From the NCBI RefSeq assembly GCF_003725735.1, contig NZ_RJTM01000002.1, positions 62,001-126,000 on the forward strand: a stretch of 64,000 nucleotides of DNA. Direction: 5' to 3'. Both the position numbers and the translations under genes were made by a program. This stretch comes from Sinomicrobium pectinilyticum (lineage in GTDB: Bacteria; Bacteroidota; Bacteroidia; Flavobacteriales; Flavobacteriaceae). Shown in pieces: positions 47,101 to 55,131 of the stretch; the stretch's first letter is position 1, and the number at the start of each line of letters is the position of its first letter. The notes under the pieces were generated by a model, which saw nothing but the letters and a program-made list of their open reading frames with translations, had not been told where the DNA came from and searched no databases.

Positions 47101-47206
47101 CTACAGGAATGACAACGATGAAAGGGGCAATACCTTCCTGGGGCTGGATTACGGCAGTTACCCCAATGTCCGGTCGTTGACCATGGGAGTGAATGTAAAA
47201 TTTTAA
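44183..47206 (+). CDS. SusC/RagA family TonB-dependent transporter, 1007 aa
   Basis: Outer-membrane importer for oligosaccharides, working with SusD. ATG 44183 gives a proper signal peptide (ending ALTAQ). An in-frame start at 44015 would put the promoter inside the gene. A carboxypeptidase-regulatory-like domain follows (ITGTVTGSSDGQPLPGVNV), then the TonB-box region LDEVVVIGYGSQKKSDITGA, the plug with ALQGRAAGVAVQ and KIRIRGGTSINASSDALIVVDG, and a 22-strand barrel ending in ...VNVKF. susD follows after 23 bp. Confidence 0.96.
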   Translation: MIISKKGKYVFGFLLLACTALTAQERKITGTVTGSSDGQPLPGVNVVIEGSTTGVTTDWDGLYEITVPDGTAVLKFSYIGFITKEITAGNRQQIDVVLEEDVSKLDEVVVIGYGSQKKSDITGAVSSVKAEELAAYPALSAEQALQGRAAGVAVQSNNGGEPGAPVKIRIRGGTSINASSDALIVVDGFVGGSMPPPEDIASMEILKDASATAIYGSRGSNGVILVTTKKGKPGKVSIELNSTYSVQEISNRIDLLDADQFAAYRASYNDNYTRGPADTDWQDQIYHTGSIASHQLSFSGGSDTARYYISGTFYDQEGIIINSDLQRFSFLSNVDLDVTDNLQVGLNMFGRRNTANGIITQVASGGAGAAGVVSSAYRFAPDLGIYDANGDYTINSLGDDIDNPVATALENVNERISDLYRANFYADYTILEGLSFKTTFGYSTSNSTTGTFRPTTLIAGAGVGGEATIRNSRSTNLLSENYLTYKKDIGEGSLTVMGGYSYQKNKSEGSFAGARGFVSNSVSYRNLDGGSVYLQPESSLSERELVSVFGRVNFEYDDRYMLTFTGRRDGSSAFSKNNKYAFFPSGAIGWNMANEEFLKESSVISNWKWRASYGVTGNPSIPAYGTLARFSEIYSVIGDNLVNGVAVTVLANDNLKWESSYQTNLGVDIGLLDNRLNLTVDYYNIETRDLLFARPLPEYIGLANPFQIQNIGVLENKGLEVTISSRNISGENFSWNTDFNFSMNRNKVKKLPDGEDILIDSSPGHFLQSDSQILREGEPVGSFFGYIYDGVIQEGQEVPQGFENQPGGELFRDINGRDANGDLTGMPDGMINSDDKTIIGDPNPDFITSLNNTFTYKNFDLNVFFQASVGGDVLNYTLLELASGDSNATTEALKAWTPENTDTNVPAAAVREKRITSRFVYDGSYVRLKNLSLGYSLPEKILEKLGFQKIRFFVSGQNLLTFTDYPGADPEVNYRNDNDERGNTFLGLDYGSYPNVRSLTMGVNVKF

Positions 47207-47229
47207 CAGATTCAAAAAGGTATTAAGAC

Positions 47230-48762
47230 ATGAAAATAAATATATATAAAACACTGTGGTGTATTGGGTTGGTATCCCTGTTTGCAGGATGTTCCGACCT
47301 CGAAGAAAAACCTGTGGGGATACTTGCACCGGAAACATTTTTCCGGACAACGGAAGACCTTCAGGCTGCCGTTAACGGAAGTTTTGCCTACATGGCTTCG
47401 GAAGAATATTGGGGAAGAAAATTAACTACGGCCCTGCTATTACGGGGAGATCTTGCGGATATCGGAGATCTCGGAACCTCCGCAATGCGGGTAGATGTCA
47501 ATAATTTTGAAATGAATGATGCCAATGGTATGGTAGCCAGTTTCTGGCCGCGTTCCTATGCCATCATCGGTGCTGCAAACCAGGCTATTGCCGGTGCCGG
47601 GCAGATAGATGACGAGCCGGAAAAGGTAAATGCCATTGCCGCACAGGCCTGTTTTTCAAGAGCCTTCGCCTATTATCACCTTGTCCGGATGTTCGGGGAT
47701 ATCCCTTACATTGATTTTGCCGTTTCCGATGTTTCCGATGTGGATGATATTTCCAAAACACCGGAAGCGGAGGTGTATGCAAAGATCATTGCCGATCTCG
47801 AATTTGCCAAAAAATGGCTTCCGGACGAACAACCTTACAGGTCCCTGCCATCAAAAGCTACGGCTACGGCTTATCTTGCTTCCGTATATCTTACCTTGGG
47901 AGAATACAGGAAAGCATATGACGAGGCGAAATTTGTCATCGATAATGCAGGTACTTTCGGCCTTTCCCTGGATGCGGATTTCCAGGACCTGTTCAATGCC
48001 GATAAAGCGCCCGGGCTTCGGGAACCCCTTTTTACCATTGATTTCATAGGACAGAATGCCGACGGAAATCTTGGGACGGATTACCTTGCTTCTATGACAG
48101 GAATACGTGAAGATGAGACCGGTAGGGCAATCGGAGGAGGGTGGACCGTAGCGGTACCACAATTGAAAGTATTTGAGGAGTGGGACGAAAAGGACTATCG
48201 GAGGGCAGTGAGTTTTGATACCATTGCCGTGTTCAACGGGGAGACTATGCCTTATACGGTTTTTGCCAATTTTTCCGACAGGGGGGTCAACCGTCCGCAT
48301 ATTGCCAAATATTACCGTTATCCGGGACTGGCAGGGAGCAACGGGCGCCAATCCAGCCATAACTATATAGCCATGCGTTATGCAGAGGTATTGTTAATAG
48401 CGGCGGAAGCACTTAATGAAATAAACCCGGGATCTTCGGAAGCCACAGGCTATCTCAACAGGCTTCGGGAAAGAGCGAGAAATCGCGCAGGGGTTCTCTC
48501 CGCTTACCCGGAAGATGTACCGGGTGGTCTGTCGCAGGACCAGTTCAGGGATACGGTGATCCGGGAAAGACGGATTGAACTTGCTTTTGAATTTAAACGC
48601 TGGTATGATATCAAGAGATTGCGGATCGGGGAAGAAGCGTTCGGCCCCGATGGCCTTGAACCACAACCGAATTTCGATCCGGCCAGGGATTATTTGTTTC
48701 CGCTGCCCGGTGATGAACTGGCCAGGAATCCGAACCTGCAACCTAATAACCCCGGTTATTAG
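47230..48762 (+). CDS. RagB/SusD family nutrient-binding lipoprotein, 510 aa
   Basis: Surface glycan-binding lid of the SusC complex. Lipobox LFAGC with Cys 21. The four TPR-like helices and the C-terminal SusD domain (IAMRYAEVLLIAAEALNEI, ERRIELAFEFKRWYDIKR, YLFPLPGDELARNPNLQ) are all typical. It starts 23 bp after susC and forms the end of the operon before a terminator. Confidence 0.96.
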   Translation: MKINIYKTLWCIGLVSLFAGCSDLEEKPVGILAPETFFRTTEDLQAAVNGSFAYMASEEYWGRKLTTALLLRGDLADIGDLGTSAMRVDVNNFEMNDANGMVASFWPRSYAIIGAANQAIAGAGQIDDEPEKVNAIAAQACFSRAFAYYHLVRMFGDIPYIDFAVSDVSDVDDISKTPEAEVYAKIIADLEFAKKWLPDEQPYRSLPSKATATAYLASVYLTLGEYRKAYDEAKFVIDNAGTFGLSLDADFQDLFNADKAPGLREPLFTIDFIGQNADGNLGTDYLASMTGIREDETGRAIGGGWTVAVPQLKVFEEWDEKDYRRAVSFDTIAVFNGETMPYTVFANFSDRGVNRPHIAKYYRYPGLAGSNGRQSSHNYIAMRYAEVLLIAAEALNEINPGSSEATGYLNRLRERARNRAGVLSAYPEDVPGGLSQDQFRDTVIRERRIELAFEFKRWYDIKRLRIGEEAFGPDGLEPQPNFDPARDYLFPLPGDELARNPNLQPNNPGY

Positions 48763-48839
48763 GGATAATCAGGATCTTTAGCCAAAACAAAAATCCGACC
48801 CTTACTTCGCATTAATACAAGATTAGTTAGTTTGATGAT

Positions 48840-48890
48840 ACTTACCCGGGAGGCCTGTTTTAAGTTTGGCATGAAGGCTTCCCGGTAAGT
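48840..48890. terminator. Bidirectional terminator after susD
   Basis: Left arm 48840-48855 pairs with 48876-48890 over about 15 bp with one bulge, between the susD stop and the convergent nuclease gene. It could end both transcripts. Confidence 0.7.
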
Positions 48891-48893
48891 TAT

Positions 48894-50285
48894 TTACGAA
48901 TTCCCCGATTCGGAAAGATCCATGGCTGATATAACGTTCTTTTCCCCGTTTCGGGCAAGATAAGAGGTTATGATCTGCTGAATATCCCTGTTGTACTTTT
49001 GGGGCGTGATGAAATCACGGAAGTTTTCATAATATTCTATGCGCTCTTCTTCCGGAATAAACCCGTACCCGGCATAATTTCCGTTCCGTACCTCAATGAG
49101 GGCTTTTTCATCGGGAGTTCTCCCTTTTTCCACAATAAGAAAATTCTCCTGAAGGTCCCGGATGTCCCGTATGGCCTGTTCAACACGTTTATTATAAGTC
49201 TCCGGGCTTTCCTCTCCCCGGCATATGCCCCTGCAATTTTTTAGTTTATAATGAGAGCAGTGGGGTACATTGGTCTGCAATTGGGTGAATTTCGGGCAAA
49301 GATCATATGCCTCACATATTTGTTCAAGGAAAGCAAGGCATTCCGTAACGATGTAAAAAACCCTGAGCGGGCCGGGGACCAGCTTGAGCTGGTTATAACC
49401 GAGATGGAATATACCTTTGCGGTCCGTATAAGCCATAATACCGTAACCTTTTACCGGTTTTTTCTGGGCGGTATTGAATTTCGGGAAGTATTGTCTGATC
49501 TGCGTGGATTCCCGGATAAGGGCGAGTAGTTCGCTCCCGGTCTCCTCACAGTCGATATGTGCGGTTTCTCTCGCCAGGGCAATTTCCCGGGATGTTTTAT
49601 CGTAAAAATGACCAAGGACCCTTTTTTTGATGTTAATGGCTTTTCCCACATAGATAATGGTATCCCTTTCATCCATAAAATAATACACCCCCGGTGTTTC
49701 GGGCAATTTGTCAAATACGTTTTTCGGAAGCAGCGGGGGAAGTGTTATTTCCCCCGAGCGCGGATTTAACTGTTTGGTAAAGATGCCCTGCGTATCGTTT
49801 TGAAGCAATTTCTCGAAAAGGATCACAGTGGCATCCGTATCTCCCTTGGCCCGGTGCCTGTCTTGTATGGGAATATTAAGATGACTGCACAATTTTCCCA
49901 GGCTGTACGATTTCAGTCCGGGGAATATTTGTCTGGACAGCCGTACCGTACACAGTTTCTTTCTTCGGAATTCCCCGCCGTTCCTTTGAAATTCTTTGCG
50001 GATGACATTGTAATCAAAACTTACATTATGCGCTACGAATATCCTGTCTTGTGTGAGCCGGAGTACGGTATCGGCAATATCCGCAAAGACCGGGGCATCC
50101 ATAACCATATCATTGTCAATGCCCGTTAAGCCGGTTACATAAGGAGAGATCGGAACTTCGGGATTGACAAGACTATGAAATTCCTCCACCAGCGTATTGC
50201 CATCATGTATGGCAACGGCTATTTCGGTAATCCTGTTGGCATTTCCACCGAGACCGGTGGTTTCCACATCGACAATGGCATACAT
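48894..50285 (-). CDS. DnaQ-like 3'-5' exonuclease fused to a GIY-YIG (UvrC/Cho-like) nuclease, 463 aa
   Basis: N-terminal DEDDh exonuclease (about 1-165): D6/E8 in VDVETTGLGG, HNVSFDY and HRAKGDTDAT. Residues about 195-290 are a GIY-YIG domain with PGVYYFMDE and IIYVGKAINIKKRVLGHF, the UvrC/Cho type. A UvrC-like C-terminal region carries several Cys (NCRGICRG). Such fusions occur in many bacteria and act in DNA repair or proofreading. It is not a PUL function, so this gene marks core DNA inside the locus. Confidence 0.92.
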   Translation of the reverse strand: MYAIVDVETTGLGGNANRITEIAVAIHDGNTLVEEFHSLVNPEVPISPYVTGLTGIDNDMVMDAPVFADIADTVLRLTQDRIFVAHNVSFDYNVIRKEFQRNGGEFRRKKLCTVRLSRQIFPGLKSYSLGKLCSHLNIPIQDRHRAKGDTDATVILFEKLLQNDTQGIFTKQLNPRSGEITLPPLLPKNVFDKLPETPGVYYFMDERDTIIYVGKAINIKKRVLGHFYDKTSREIALARETAHIDCEETGSELLALIRESTQIRQYFPKFNTAQKKPVKGYGIMAYTDRKGIFHLGYNQLKLVPGPLRVFYIVTECLAFLEQICEAYDLCPKFTQLQTNVPHCSHYKLKNCRGICRGEESPETYNKRVEQAIRDIRDLQENFLIVEKGRTPDEKALIEVRNGNYAGYGFIPEEERIEYYENFRDFITPQKYNRDIQQIITSYLARNGEKNVISAMDLSESGNS

Positions 50286-50367
50286 CTGATCGTTTTTTTG
50301 GGAGGCTATAAAGATACCAAAAAAACATGTTTCGGTGAGGGCATATATCCTTAACGATGGGAAATAT

Positions 50368-52008
50368 CTATTCCATAGGCTCTCCGCGGATGCTGTTGAA
50401 AAAATCGTAGGCCTTTTCTATCTGTTTTTTATCGGCATGTCCGAATTCATCTTTGGTAATGCCATAGACTTTTTGAAGGGAATCGAGGGTTACCTTCAAT
50501 TGTTCCCGGATGTTGCGGTATCTTGTACTATCATAGATATTGTTGTTTTCGCCCGGATCGGTTTCCAGGTCGTACATTTCCCAGGAGTCGATATCGTCAT
50601 AGAAGTGCATGAGTTTATAGCGGTCTGTGCGTACCCCGTAATGTTTTTTTACCATATGAAAGTCCGGATAGCCGTAATAGTGGTAGTAAATGGCATTCCG
50701 GAAATCTTCCTGACCGGTACGTCCTTCGAGAAGGGGGCGGAAAGATTTACCCTGAAGGTCATCCGGTATGGGAGCTCCTGCAAAATCGAGCAGGGTAGAG
50801 GCAAAATCGAGGTTTTGGGTAAGGGCGCGGATATTTGTCCTTTCGGATATATGCGCGGGATATTGCATAAGCAATGGCATGCGAAGTGATTCTTCATACA
50901 TAAAACGTTTGTCAAACCAGCCGTGTTCTCCCAGGTAGAATCCCTGATCTGAAGTATAGATGACGATAGTGTTTTCCTCCAGGTTATTTTCTTCGAGGTA
51001 ATCCAAAACGCGGCCTACGCTTTCGTCTACCGAGGCTATGGTAGCCATATAATCCTGTAAATAACGCTGTGCTTTCCACTCGGCCATAGCCTTTCCGGTT
51101 AAGTCGGCACGGTGCATAGCGTCGTTTTTCGGCAGATAAATGCTGTCCCAGGTTTTGCGTTGTTCCGGAGACATGCGGTCAAAATCAGTGGTCCAGGGAT
51201 TACTGGCCAGTTCCGTACTTCCTTCGGCAACACTCATTTTAAGGTCATGGCCTTCGTACATATCCTTGTAAACCGTCATTAACTGTTGCTGTGCGGCAAG
51301 TTGTCCTTCGTGTTTGGAAAAATAATTGTCGGGCAACGGAAATTTAACCGAGTCGTACATAGCCGCATGGCGTAGTGCGGGCATCCAGTTGCGGTGCGGC
51401 GCCTTATGATGCATCATAACAAAGAAAGGCCGGTCTTCTTTTGCATTTTTCTCCAGCCAGGAAATGGTTTTATCCGTGATAAGGTCGGTGGCGTAACCTG
51501 GTGTAACAGCGGTATCCCGCCCGTGGATGAATTCCGGGTTGTAATAATTTCCCTGGTCATTGAGGATATCCCAGTAATCGAATCCTGTAGGAGCACCGTG
51601 TAAATGCCATTTGCCGATCATCGCGGTCCGGTAACCTTCTTTTTTAAGATATTTCGGTAAGGTGGGTTGGCTTCCGTCAAATTTTTCCCCGTTTTTGCGA
51701 AAACCGTTCTTATGGCTGTGTTTCCCGGTAAGGATTACCGCACGACTGGGACCGCAAATGGAATTGGTGCAAAAATTGTTGCGGAAAATAGCCCCGTTTC
51801 GTGCAATCCGGTCAATATTGGGGGTAGGGGCTATCTGTCCTATGGGATGACCATAGGCACTAATGGCTTGTTGTGCATGGTCGTCAGCCATGATAAAAAT
51901 AATGTTCGGCTTTTTGGCCTCAGGTGTCTCTTTTTCCTGCTCCTTGTTTTTACAGGAAGAAAAGCTGATCATTATACAGAACAATAAAAATAATGTTTTG
52001 GTATGCAT
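50368..52008 (-). CDS. Type I (S1) sulfatase, lipoprotein, 546 aa
   Basis: Exported sulfatase that removes sulfate esters from glycans. Lipobox SFSSC at about residue 19. The metal-site start IIFIMADDH (D42, D43) is followed by TNSICGPSRAVILTGK, in which C85 is the formylglycine precursor (CxPSR). Later come GKWHLHG, MMHHKAPHRNW and YTSDQGFYLGEHGWFDKRFMYEE. The last is close to what I recall of S1_11-type GlcNAc-6-O-sulfatases, but I cannot assign a subfamily with certainty. Its promoter belongs to the 29-bp element group shared with the second susC. The maturase (anSME) is not in the window. Confidence 0.93.
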   Translation of the reverse strand: MHTKTLFLLFCIMISFSSCKNKEQEKETPEAKKPNIIFIMADDHAQQAISAYGHPIGQIAPTPNIDRIARNGAIFRNNFCTNSICGPSRAVILTGKHSHKNGFRKNGEKFDGSQPTLPKYLKKEGYRTAMIGKWHLHGAPTGFDYWDILNDQGNYYNPEFIHGRDTAVTPGYATDLITDKTISWLEKNAKEDRPFFVMMHHKAPHRNWMPALRHAAMYDSVKFPLPDNYFSKHEGQLAAQQQLMTVYKDMYEGHDLKMSVAEGSTELASNPWTTDFDRMSPEQRKTWDSIYLPKNDAMHRADLTGKAMAEWKAQRYLQDYMATIASVDESVGRVLDYLEENNLEENTIVIYTSDQGFYLGEHGWFDKRFMYEESLRMPLLMQYPAHISERTNIRALTQNLDFASTLLDFAGAPIPDDLQGKSFRPLLEGRTGQEDFRNAIYYHYYGYPDFHMVKKHYGVRTDRYKLMHFYDDIDSWEMYDLETDPGENNNIYDSTRYRNIREQLKVTLDSLQKVYGITKDEFGHADKKQIEKAYDFFNSIRGEPME

Positions 52009-52034
52009 AGCATTTGTATTCCGGTTAACAGGTA

Positions 52035-52194
52035 TAAAATTAAAGATCAGGCCACAGATGGGAGGTTTGATGTAAGACAGGATCAGTTTTTTTATTTATG
52101 GAGCTATTCTAATATTCTGTTTTTTAGTTGTTTAAATTGGTTCGGGGAAGTGGCTGACGGAAAGGTTTTAACAAACTGATGTAGTGATGATGAG
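52035..52194 (-). promoter_or_regulatory. YYY-regulon promoter, copy C, for the sulfatase
   Basis: Reading the minus strand, the operator lies at 52194-52166: CTCATCAT, CAC, TACATCA, GTT, TGTTAAAA. The -7 box TAATTTTA lies at 52042-52035. The distance from operator outer end to -7 is 152 bp and to ATG 186 bp, the same as in copies A (57941) and B (62445). Confidence 0.75.
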
Positions 52195-52273
52195 TTATTT
52201 TTTAGTAAAAAGAATGGAATTTCAATAAAAAACCGGTAAGATCATTGACGTTTTTGTGTACATTGAAATTTTA

Positions 52274-52305
52274 AAAGCCCGTCCCCGGTGAAAAGGACGG
52301 GCTTT
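52274..52305 (-). terminator. Terminator after the cysteine-rich lipoprotein
   Basis: AAAGCCCGTCC (52274-52284) and GGACGGGCTTT (52295-52305) form a perfect 11-bp stem, followed on the minus strand by TTAAAATTT. It isolates the lipoprotein transcript from the sulfatase promoter. Confidence 0.7.
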
Positions 52306-52371
52306 AAAAAGGGCCTCTTTGTCAAAAAAGGATAGTAATAACGTATGCCATTATGTTTAATGGCGGGAAGT

Positions 52372-52902
52372 TTAGTCACAATCCAGGCAGGTCCATTCTA
52401 CGATCCCGGACCCGGACCCGAAACGTTGCATGGTGTATTTTTCCATATCAATGAGAAAACCAATACCGTTTTCATCGGCATTGGTTGTACAGCAACCATC
52501 GCAATCGGTATCCGAACAGAAGTCGTATACGACGGCATCTATTTGCCGGTCTCCCTGTCTTATGCGGAGTGTTTTTAACTTGTATTGATACGCATCACGG
52601 GAATGCAGGGCGATAATATTATGTGATGCTACCCAGCTTTCGGGCATGACTCCGGAGACAAAAGCGAACTGACCGGCCCATTGGCAACCGTTATATAAAA
52701 TACATTCGTCGCTGTCCGGGTCCGGGTACGATTCAAAATTGGTGAGATTAGCTTGTCGCCATACTGCTGCCGTAGACAGTTCAGCCTTCGGGTTTACCAA
52801 TTCCGGATCGGTTTCCATTTCGTTCTGTGCACAGGAAATAACGAATACTAATGCAGCAGGGAGAATAATGGCTTTTAGCCTCATGTAAGGTAAGATTTTC
52901 AT
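52372..52902 (-). CDS. Cysteine-rich lipoprotein, possible double-psi barrel (expansin/RlpA-like) domain, 176 aa
   Basis: Signal with lipobox VISC. The mature part has eight Cys: DECILYNGCQW, DFCSDTDCDGCC and WTCLDCD. The middle (KLKTLRIRQGDRQIDAVVYDFC, then GFLIDMEKY) reads like a double-psi beta-barrel as in expansin or RlpA proteins, but this is a pattern impression, not an established match. It stands alone, with a terminator on both sides, between the sulfatase promoter and rpe. It may be a surface carbohydrate- or wall-binding protein. Function unknown. Confidence 0.7.
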   Translation of the reverse strand: MKILPYMRLKAIILPAALVFVISCAQNEMETDPELVNPKAELSTAAVWRQANLTNFESYPDPDSDECILYNGCQWAGQFAFVSGVMPESWVASHNIIALHSRDAYQYKLKTLRIRQGDRQIDAVVYDFCSDTDCDGCCTTNADENGIGFLIDMEKYTMQRFGSGSGIVEWTCLDCD

Positions 52903-53107
52903 GATATCAAAGATTTTGGGTCGATAAAACAGTTGGTTAAAGGAAAAAGCTTTCCCTTTTTTGATTCATTTAAGTTAGTATGTTTTTAAAAAAGCAGGAA
53001 ATTTTTTATACATACGACATGGTTTCAGTAATAAACAGCGTGATTTTAAAGACGAAAGTAATTTCTCTTTAATCCAAAATCTTTTTCTTACAATTAATTT
53101 CCGGGAA

Positions 53108-53143
53108 CAAAAAAAGGATATATCTTTCTGAACGGATATATCC
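53108..53143 (-). terminator. Terminator of rpe
   Basis: GGATATATC (53116-53124) and GATATATCC (53135-53143) form a 9-bp stem. The A-run at 53108-53115 gives a T-tract on the minus strand. Confidence 0.8.
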
Positions 53144-53173
53144 CCGGATTTTGTACGCTATTCCCGGCCCGGT

Positions 53174-53836
53174 TTAACTGTTGGCCCGTTTTTTTAGTTC
53201 TTTTATGGTTTGCAAAGGCGTTTCGCTTTTGAATACAAAACTTCCTGCTACCAATACATCTGCACCGGCATCTACGAGTTGTTTTGCATTTTCCGAAGTA
53301 ACACCACCGTCTATTTCTATCTTGGTAGTAGCATTGTTTTTGAGGATGATTTCCTTCAGCTCCGAAACCTTTTTATAGGTATTCCGGATAAATGACTGTC
53401 CGCCGAACCCCGGATTGACACTCATAATGCACACGATATCGATATCGTTGATGATATCTTCCAGCAAGGTAACAGGGGTATGCGGGTTCAGGGCCACACC
53501 GGCTTTCATGCCTTCTGCCTTAATGGCCTGTAAGGTACGGTGGAGATGGGTACATGCTTCATAATGTACAGTGAGGTTATTGGCACCGAGACCGGCAAAA
53601 GTTTTGATGTACCGGTCCGGATCAACGATCATCAGGTGTACATCGATTGTTTTTTCGGCGTGTTTATTTATGGCTTCGAGTACGGGCATACCGAAGGATA
53701 TATTTGGCACGAATACCCCGTCCATAATATCGATGTGAAACCAGTCGGCCTCACTTTTGTTAACCATTTCAATATCGCGTTGCAGGTTGGCAAAATCGGC
53801 TGCCAGAACGGAAGGGGCTATGAGTTTTTGATCCAT
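53174..53836 (-). CDS. rpe: Ribulose-phosphate 3-epimerase, 220 aa
   Basis: Pentose-phosphate pathway enzyme that interconverts ribulose-5-P and xylulose-5-P. It has the TIM-barrel residues WFHIDIMDGVFVPNISFG, DVHLMI, MSVNPGFGGQSFI and EIDGGV, which provide the two His and two Asp ligands or catalytic residues. Full length. A -7 box at 53862-53869 on the minus strand and a terminator at its end indicate a single-gene transcript. Confidence 0.98.
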   Translation of the reverse strand: MDQKLIAPSVLAADFANLQRDIEMVNKSEADWFHIDIMDGVFVPNISFGMPVLEAINKHAEKTIDVHLMIVDPDRYIKTFAGLGANNLTVHYEACTHLHRTLQAIKAEGMKAGVALNPHTPVTLLEDIINDIDIVCIMSVNPGFGGQSFIRNTYKKVSELKEIILKNNATTKIEIDGGVTSENAKQLVDAGADVLVAGSFVFKSETPLQTIKELKKRANS

Positions 53837-53861
53837 TGTTACGTGTTGTCTTTTGTCGAGG

Positions 53862-53869
53862 CAAAAATA
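53862..53869 (-). promoter_or_regulatory. -7 box for rpe
   Basis: TATTTTTG on the minus strand fits TAnnTTTG. The leader is about 19 nt. Confidence 0.5.
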
Positions 53870-53910
53870 GGGGAAATCTTTGACTTTGGTGAGGAATGGC
53901 TATAAAGAAA

Positions 53911-53933
53911 AACTCCGGTTATCAACCGGAGTT
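53911..53933 (-). terminator. Terminator of rpoD
   Basis: AACTCCGGTT-ATC-AACCGGAGTT, a perfect 10-bp stem with a 3-nt loop. On the minus strand it is followed by TTTTCTTTA. Confidence 0.75.
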
Positions 53934-54057
53934 CATCCATCAATCAAAAAACGAACAGTTATGATAAACTGTTGTTACCTTCTCGTTGAGGCCGATGGTT
54001 TACCTCAATTTTCCGGGTGATCCTCGTTGAGCCGCACGGCCGTACGGCTTTAACGGG

Positions 54058-54921
54058 TTAACCCAGATAGGTTTTTAATATTTTACTACGGGAGGTATGT
54101 TTCAACCTTCGGATAGCTTTTTCCTTGATCTGGCGTACCCGTTCACGGGTAAGGTCAAAGGTTTCTCCTATTTCTTCCAGGGTCATCGGGTGCTGGTCTC
54201 CCAGTCCGAAATACAAACGGATAACATCCGCTTCCCTTGGTGTAAGGGTTTCCAGTGCTCTTTCGATCTCCGTACGAAGCGATTCGTGCAGGAGGTCTTT
54301 GTCCGGGTTAGGGGACTCTCCGCTGCGCAAAACGTCATACAGGTTGGAATCTTCACCTTCTACAAGAGGGGCATCCATAGAAACGTGACGCCCGGAATTC
54401 TTCATGGATTCTTTAACGTCATTTACGGTCATGTCCAGTTCCTTGGCAATTTCTTCGGCAGAAGGAACACGTTCGTGTGCCTGCTCGAGGAATGCATAGG
54501 TCTTATTGATCTTGTTTATAGATCCGATCTTGTTCAGGGGCAAACGTACAATACGCGACTGTTCCGCTAATGCCTGTAATATAGACTGGCGAATCCACCA
54601 AACTGCGTACGAAATAAATTTAAAACCACGGGTTTCGTCAAAACGCTGTGCGGCTTTAATTAATCCCAGATTACCTTCGTTGATAAGATCGGGAAGGGTC
54701 AACCCCTGGTTTTGGTACTGCTTTGCTACGGAAACCACGAAACGCAAGTTGGCTTTCGTCAACTTTTCCAGGGCGCGTTGGTCCCCGGCTTTGATACGTT
54801 GTGCCAGTTCTACCTCTTCATCTGCAGTAATCAAGTCAACTTTCCCTATTTCCTGAAGATATTTATCCAGGGAAGCAGTTTCCCTGTTGGTTACCTGCTT
54901 CGTAATTTTAAGCTGTCTCAT
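54058..54921 (-). CDS. rpoD: Primary RNA polymerase sigma factor RpoD/SigA, 287 aa
   Basis: Region 1.2-4 of a group 1 sigma factor without the long N-terminal region 1.1, the usual short Bacteroidota form: [26 protein letters not shown] (1.2), [17 protein letters not shown] and [18 protein letters not shown] (2.1-2.3), [20 protein letters not shown] (2.4), and [14 protein letters not shown] with [17 protein letters not shown] (4). It recognises the -33/-7 promoters seen throughout the window. AAGGAG lies about 10 nt before the ATG, a clearer ribosome site than most genes here show. Confidence 0.97.
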   Translation of the reverse strand: MRQLKITKQVTNRETASLDKYLQEIGKVDLITADEEVELAQRIKAGDQRALEKLTKANLRFVVSVAKQYQNQGLTLPDLINEGNLGLIKAAQRFDETRGFKFISYAVWWIRQSILQALAEQSRIVRLPLNKIGSINKINKTYAFLEQAHERVPSAEEIAKELDMTVNDVKESMKNSGRHVSMDAPLVEGEDSNLYDVLRSGESPNPDKDLLHESLRTEIERALETLTPREADVIRLYFGLGDQHPMTLEEIGETFDLTRERVRQIKEKAIRRLKHTSRSKILKTYLG

Positions 54922-55131
54922 CTAATCTTCTCCTTGATTTTTTTATGTGTATAATTGCTTATGCAGTTGGTTATACGTATTATTGACGTTAAATGTTACA
55001 AAAGGTTTAATTTAATTTCCATTATTTTCCGGATTTTGTATTCCTTTTCGGTTATGGTCCGGATTTACAGGTTGTTTACGACTGTATTGCCCGTTTCAGG
55101 AAATACGGTTACTAATTATTATAGACTAAAC

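Noticed and set aside
46502-47350. 282-codon frame antisense to the end of susC and start of susD.
   Set aside because: Crosses a gene boundary and has no family resemblance.
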